A DNA stretch of 8,504 nucleotides from Spirochaetaceae bacterium. Lineage in GTDB: Bacteria > Spirochaetota > Spirochaetia > Treponematales > Rectinemataceae. The stretch lies in assembly GCA_016794765.1 (NCBI GenBank), contig JAEUJG010000417.1, positions 1 to 8,504 on the forward strand. Direction: 5' to 3'. Both the position numbers and the translations under genes were made by a program. The notes beneath the pieces were generated by a model. It had not been told where the DNA came from, made no database searches, and was given only the letters and a program-made list of their open reading frames with translations. This document shows positions 4,961 through 8,504 of the stretch, piece after piece (the first letter of the stretch is position 1; the number at the start of each line of letters is the position of its first letter).

Positions 4961-5632
4961 ATGGAATCGTTCAAGGTCATCGAGATCAAGAAGAACGTCT
5001 TCGAGGGCAACGCCGCGCGGGCCGAAGTCCTGCGCGCGGAGCTCAAACGGGACAAGGTCTTTCTCCTCAACCTCATGTCCTCCCCGGGATCGGGCAAGAC
5101 GACGACGGTCGTGCGGACCATCGAGGCCCTGAAGGACGAGCTCGCCATCGGCATCCTCGAGGCCGACCTCGATTCGGACGTCGACGCCCACACGGTCGCC
5201 AAGACGGGCGCCAAGGTCATCCAGCTCCACTCCGGCGGCATGTGCCACCTCGACGCGGACATGACCCGCCAGGGCCTCGCGGGCCTCGGCACCGGGGGCC
5301 TCGATTTCGTCATCCTCGAGAACATCGGCAACCTGATCTGCACCGCCGAGTTCGACACGGGGGCCGCGCGGAACGCGATGATCCTCTCCGTCCCGGAGGG
5401 CGACGACAAGCCCCTCAAGTATCCCGGGATGTTCTCGATGGTGGACGTCCTCCTCGTCAACAAGATCGACGCGATGGCCTTCTTCGATTTCGACATGGAG
5501 GCGCTCGAGGAGCGCGTTAGGCGGCTCAATCCCAAGGTCAGGATCATCCCGGTCTCCGCCAAGACGGGCGAAGGCGTCGGGGCGTGGGCGGACTGGATCC
5601 GCGCCGAAGTCAACGAGTGGAAAAACGCGTAG
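4961..5632 (+). CDS. hypB: Hydrogenase maturation GTPase HypB
   Basis: HypB is the SIMIBI-class GTPase that, with HypA, delivers nickel to the large subunit of NiFe hydrogenases (and in some species to urease). This 223-aa copy has the P-loop SPGSGKTT (41-48), ENIGN (120-124), the guanine-specificity motif NKID (167-170) and SAKTG (199-203). The G-domain metal site is intact: C95-H96 in GGMCHLDA and C127 in NLICTAEFD. It lacks both the N-terminal CxxCGC nickel site of the E. coli type and the His-rich nickel-storage stretch of others, as in many short HypBs of about 220 aa. I chose the ATG at 4961 because HypB similarity starts there and a GGGAAGG at 4945-4951 is suitably placed. ATGs at 4901 and 4910 are in frame and would add about 20 residues that resemble nothing in the family. 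It is first in an operon with copy 2 (34 bp gap) and hypA. Confidence 0.93.
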   Translation: MESFKVIEIKKNVFEGNAARAEVLRAELKRDKVFLLNLMSSPGSGKTTTVVRTIEALKDELAIGILEADLDSDVDAHTVAKTGAKVIQLHSGGMCHLDADMTRQGLAGLGTGGLDFVILENIGNLICTAEFDTGAARNAMILSVPEGDDKPLKYPGMFSMVDVLLVNKIDAMAFFDFDMEALEERVRRLNPKVRIIPVSAKTGEGVGAWADWIRAEVNEWKNA

Positions 5633-5653
5633 CCCCCGCGGGCGGGCGATGAT

Positions 5654-5660
5654 GGAGGAG
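5654..5660 (+). promoter_or_regulatory. Ribosome-binding site that fixes the start of copy 2
   Basis: GGAGGAG lies six bases before the ATG at 5667. Three in-frame ATGs precede it (5649, 5652, 5661), but the first two lie upstream of this site and the third abuts it. Only 5667 aligns with the first residues of copy 1 (MPVNEK versus MVNEK). Confidence 0.8.
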
Positions 5661-5666
5661 ATGCAG

Positions 5667-8363
5667 ATGGTCAACGAGAAGGTTCTCGATTACGCGAACA
5701 AGATCAGCCGCGTCAAGCGCGGCTCCAAGGACGAGATCAAGCCCGAGTACCCGGAGTACCGGATCCTCGAGCCCGTCGTCACCGAGGCGATGGCCGAGGT
5801 CGGCCTCTGCCTCGCCCTCCGCGAACCGCGGAGCGTCGCCGAGGTCGCGGCCCTCTGCGGCAAGGGCGAGGAGGAGACCGGCAAGCTCCTCTGGGAGCTC
5901 GCCCTCTCCGGGGCCGCCTTCGTCAACACGATCGACGGCGTCGACAAGTACTGGCACGACATCTGGGTTCCCGGCCACATGGAGATGATGGTCAACAACA
6001 AGGAGAACGTGAGGAAGTTCCCGGTCATCGCCGAGTGCTTCGACCTGTACGGCAAGCGCCGCGGTCCCATGGGCGCCGGCAACTTCCCCGTCGGCGTCGG
6101 CCCCATGCGCGTCATCCCCATCGAGAAGTCGATCGACGGCGAGACCCGCCGCGCCTCCTACGAGGAGGTCTCCGGCTACCTCGACGAGAACTCGGTCTTC
6201 TCGGTCTCCGACTGTTCCTGCCGCACCTCGCGCGAGGTGATGGGCGAGGGCTGCGGCCACCTCAAGGAAGACATGTGCATCCAGATGGGCCACGCCGCCG
6301 AGTACTACATCCGCACCGGCCGCGGGCGCCAGATAACGCGCGAGGAGGCCTTCGAGATCATCCGGAAGGCCGAGGCCAACGGCCTCATGCACTCGATCCC
6401 GAACACCGACGGCCCCGGCAAAACCCACGCCATCTGCAACTGCTGCGGTTGCGGCTGCTTCGCCATGCGCCTCGCCGGCGCCTGGTCCAATCCCGACATG
6501 GTGCGCTCGAACTACGTCTCCGAGGTCGACCCGGAGAAGTGCGTGGCCTGCGGCGAGTGCGTGGAGAACTGCCCCACGAACGCCCTCCGGCTCGGCCAAA
6601 AGATCTGCGCCAAGACCCCGGTCAAGGAGAAGAAGCGCGAGCTTCCGTACGACACCGAGTGGGGTCCGGACAAGTGGAATCCCGAGTACCGCACGAACCG
6701 CAAGGTCGTCACCGAGGGCGGCACGAGTCCCTGCAAGGCGGAGTGCCCGGCCCACATCGGCATCCAGGGCTACCTGAAGCTCGCCGCCCAGGGCAAGTAC
6801 CGCGAGGCCCTCGAGCTCATCAAGACGGAGAATCCCTTCCCGGCCGTCTGCGGCCGCATCTGCCCGCGCAAGTGCGAGTCGGCCTGCACCCGCGGCGACC
6901 TCGACGACCCGATCGCGATCGACGAGGTCAAGAAGTTCATCGCCCAGCAGGACCTTTCCGACAGGAACCGCTATGTTCCCCGGATCAGGCACGAGTACGG
7001 CAAGAGGATCGCCGTCGTCGGCGCCGGCCCCTCCGGCCTCTCCTGCGCCTACTACCTCGCGGTCGAAGGCTACAAGGTCACCGTCTTCGAGAAGCAAAAG
7101 GCCCTCGGCGGCATGCTCACCCTGGGCATCCCCTCCTTCCGCCTCGAAAAGGAGGTCGTGGAGGCCGAGATCGCGATCCTCAGGGAGCTCGGCGTCGAGT
7201 TCAAGACCGGCGTCGAGGTCGGCAAGGACCTCTCGCTGGCCGACCTGCGGGGACAGGGCTTCAAGGCCTTCTACCTCGCGATCGGCGCCCAGGCCGGCCG
7301 CAGGCTCGGCCTCGATGGCGAGGACGCGAAGGGCGTCGTCACCGGCGTCGACTTCCTCCGAGAGGTCAACCTCGGTTCCGCCCCAAGGCTCTCCGGCAAG
7401 GTCGTCGTGATCGGCGGCGGCAACGTCGCGATCGACGTCGCCAGGACCGCGACCCGGGTCGGCGGCGAGGCGGTCACGATGTACTGCCTCGAGAGCCGCG
7501 CGGAGATGCCCGCCCTGCCGGAGGAGATCGACGAGGCCCTGGCCGAGTCCATCGCCATCGAGAACTCCTGGGGTCCCAAGCGCATCGTCGCGGAGAACGG
7601 CCGCGTCGTCGGCGTCGAGTTCAAGAAGTGCGTCTCCGTCTTCGACGAGAACCGCCGCTTCAACCCGAAGTTCGACGAGAGCGTCACGAAGCTCGTACCG
7701 GCCGACCAGGTCCTCGTCTCCGTCGGCCAGGCCATGGACTGGGGCAAGCTTCTCGAAGGCGGCAAGATCGAGCTCAATCCGAACAAGACCGTCAAGGCGG
7801 ATCCCACGACCCTCCAGACCGCCGAGAGCGACGTCTTCGCCGGCGGCGACGCGATGACCGGACCCAAGTTCGCCATCGACGCCATCGCCCTCGGCAAGGA
7901 GGCCGCGGTCTCCATCCACCGCTACGTCCAGCCGGGCCAGAGCCTCACGATCGGCCGCGTCGCCCGCGACTACCGCTCCCTCGACAAGGCGAACCTCGAC
8001 CTCGAAAGCTACGACCGGATGCCCCGGCAGTCGGCCTGCCACGACGAGGACCACGCCTGCGCGCCTTCCTTCAAGGATCCGCGCGGCACCCTCACCGCCG
8101 AGCAGGTGCTGAAGGAGACCGAGCGCTGCCTTTCCTGCGGCGCCACGGTCGTGGACCAGTTCATGTGCGTGGGCTGCGGCGCCTGTACGCTCAAGTGCCG
8201 CTTCGACGCCATCAAGCTCGTGCGGAAGTACGACGCGGCCGGTCTCGAGCTCCGCGACATGAAGCCCGCGGTCGTGAAGTACGTCCTGAAGCGCAAGCTC
8301 AGGATCGCCGTCGCCAAGCCGGTGAAGGCCCTCAAGGCCGCCTTCTCGGGCGACAAGTCCTAG
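5667..8363 (+). CDS. Composite Fe-S/FAD NAD(P)-dependent oxidoreductase, copy 2
   Basis: This 898-aa paralogue of the protein at 1906-4626 has the same module order and every cluster-ligand candidate in place. The cysteine-rich module has C183, C185, C196, C204 and CNCCGCGC (257-264). Ferredoxin CxxCxxCxxxCP is at C292-C302. The GltD-type Fe-S cysteines are C356, C360, C395, C399, C403 and C407. The FAD site GAGPSG is at 452-457, the NAD(P) site GGGNVA at 583-588 and AGGD at 725-728. The C-terminal ferredoxin has C821, C824, C834, C837, C840 and C844. Differences from copy 1: a strongly diverged helix-turn-helix-like segment (~39-97), MYCLESRAEMPA after the NAD(P) motif, a shorter linker before the last ferredoxin with two extra cysteines (C791, C798), and a different basic tail. 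It sits between hypB and hypA with gaps of 34 and 18 bp, so it should be co-expressed with nickel insertion. Whether it serves hydrogenase electron transfer, maturation or sensing is not shown. Confidence 0.87.
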   Translation: MVNEKVLDYANKISRVKRGSKDEIKPEYPEYRILEPVVTEAMAEVGLCLALREPRSVAEVAALCGKGEEETGKLLWELALSGAAFVNTIDGVDKYWHDIWVPGHMEMMVNNKENVRKFPVIAECFDLYGKRRGPMGAGNFPVGVGPMRVIPIEKSIDGETRRASYEEVSGYLDENSVFSVSDCSCRTSREVMGEGCGHLKEDMCIQMGHAAEYYIRTGRGRQITREEAFEIIRKAEANGLMHSIPNTDGPGKTHAICNCCGCGCFAMRLAGAWSNPDMVRSNYVSEVDPEKCVACGECVENCPTNALRLGQKICAKTPVKEKKRELPYDTEWGPDKWNPEYRTNRKVVTEGGTSPCKAECPAHIGIQGYLKLAAQGKYREALELIKTENPFPAVCGRICPRKCESACTRGDLDDPIAIDEVKKFIAQQDLSDRNRYVPRIRHEYGKRIAVVGAGPSGLSCAYYLAVEGYKVTVFEKQKALGGMLTLGIPSFRLEKEVVEAEIAILRELGVEFKTGVEVGKDLSLADLRGQGFKAFYLAIGAQAGRRLGLDGEDAKGVVTGVDFLREVNLGSAPRLSGKVVVIGGGNVAIDVARTATRVGGEAVTMYCLESRAEMPALPEEIDEALAESIAIENSWGPKRIVAENGRVVGVEFKKCVSVFDENRRFNPKFDESVTKLVPADQVLVSVGQAMDWGKLLEGGKIELNPNKTVKADPTTLQTAESDVFAGGDAMTGPKFAIDAIALGKEAAVSIHRYVQPGQSLTIGRVARDYRSLDKANLDLESYDRMPRQSACHDEDHACAPSFKDPRGTLTAEQVLKETERCLSCGATVVDQFMCVGCGACTLKCRFDAIKLVRKYDAAGLELRDMKPAVVKYVLKRKLRIAVAKPVKALKAAFSGDKS
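6696..6944 (+). repeat. Near-identical block A, copy 2 (partner 2941-3189)
   Basis: The partner of block A has 246 of 249 bases identical and no amino-acid change. The upstream flank (GAGTACCGCACG here, GACTACCGCGTG in copy 1) and the downstream flank, which soon loses both nucleotide and protein identity, mark abrupt edges. Confidence 0.75.
7200..7337 (+). repeat. Near-identical block B, copy 2 (partner 3445-3582)
   Basis: The partner of block B has 135 of 138 bases identical. Immediately downstream the copies diverge (residues LREVNLGSAPR here, LRSVNLGEELR in copy 1). Confidence 0.65.
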
Positions 8364-8368
8364 CCGGC

Positions 8369-8376
8369 GGGGAGGA
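8369..8376 (+). promoter_or_regulatory. Strong ribosome-binding site of hypA
   Basis: GGGGAGGA is placed five bases before the ATG at 8382 and confirms that the short reading frame at the right edge is a real gene. Confidence 0.8.
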
Positions 8377-8381
8377 TAGGC

Positions 8382-8504
8382 ATGCACGAGTTGGGTGTCG
8401 TCATCGAGATCGTGAAGACCGTCGAGGATTTCGCCAAGGCGAACGGGGTGACGAAGGTGGACACCATCGTCCTCCAGATCGGCGAGCTCTCGTCGATCAT
8501 CCCG
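8382..8504 (+). CDS. hypA: Hydrogenase nickel metallochaperone HypA, N-terminal part (3' end outside window)
   Basis: The first 41 residues are visible. The protein begins MHEL; in HypA the amino terminus and His2 of the invariant MHE motif bind nickel for transfer with HypB. The following amphipathic helix and the strand ending in LQIGELSSIIP match the start of the HypA fold (the usual motif is IGELSGV.P). The zinc-binding CxxC pairs lie further along and are outside the window. It follows copy 2 by 18 bp with a strong ribosome-binding site, so it belongs to the hypB operon. The order hypB - oxidoreductase - hypA splits a pair that is usually adjacent. Confidence 0.9.
   Translation, partial: MHELGVVIEIVKTVEDFAKANGVTKVDTIVLQIGELSSIIP

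Noticed and set aside
5610..8387. A 925-codon open frame on the minus strand opposite copy 2
   Set aside because: Same artefact and similar in composition to the one opposite copy 1; it also runs across two gene boundaries.
1..8504. tRNA, rRNA, CRISPR array, insertion sequence or attachment site
   Set aside because: No cloverleaf, no regularly spaced short repeats, no transposase and no terminal inverted repeats were seen; the only long repeat is the paralogous gene pair.

Overview
This is a GC-rich bacterial window with five genes, all on the + strand, two of them cut by the window edges. Codon use is strongly biased to C/G third positions. The content suggests an anaerobe or facultative anaerobe: a bacteriohemerythrin domain, nickel-insertion factors HypA and HypB for a NiFe enzyme, and two very large iron-sulfur/FAD oxidoreductases. 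The phylum cannot be fixed from the sequence; a GC-rich anaerobic lineage is as far as I would go.

Layout. (1) 1-458: the C-terminal end of a protein carrying a complete hemerythrin di-iron domain. (2) 459-626: a GC-rich spacer with two strong stem-loops. (3) 627-1640: an endonuclease/exonuclease/phosphatase-fold hydrolase. (4) 1641-1905: a markedly more AT-rich regulatory region with a likely promoter and a leader of roughly 175 nt. (5) 1906-4626: composite Fe-S flavoprotein copy 1 (906 aa), apparently in its own transcription unit. (6) 4627-4960: 334 bp holding two GC hairpins, a sigma70-type promoter, a short leader ending in a hairpin plus eight T, and a perfect palindrome. (7) 4961-8504: a tight operon of hypB, composite flavoprotein copy 2 (898 aa) and the beginning of hypA.

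How the genes may work together. HypB (GTPase) and HypA (nickel metallochaperone) load nickel into NiFe hydrogenase. Sandwiched between them is a protein that is not a known Hyp factor. It joins an N-terminal helix-turn-helix-like plus cysteine-rich module, a ferredoxin module, a GltD/NfnB-like FAD/NAD(P) oxidoreductase and a C-terminal ferredoxin. A paralogue sits just upstream under its own promoter. The two copies share three blocks that are almost identical at the DNA level, separated by diverged stretches, which suggests gene conversion. Their helix-turn-helix-like segments are by contrast strongly diverged. The likely theme is redox chemistry linked to hydrogen or NiFe-enzyme metabolism; the exact role is not established by the sequence.

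The most interesting items are the duplicated composite flavoprotein inside a hypB-hypA operon, the mosaic conservation of its two copies, and the promoter-to-terminator leader ahead of hypB, which could be an attenuator or a small RNA.
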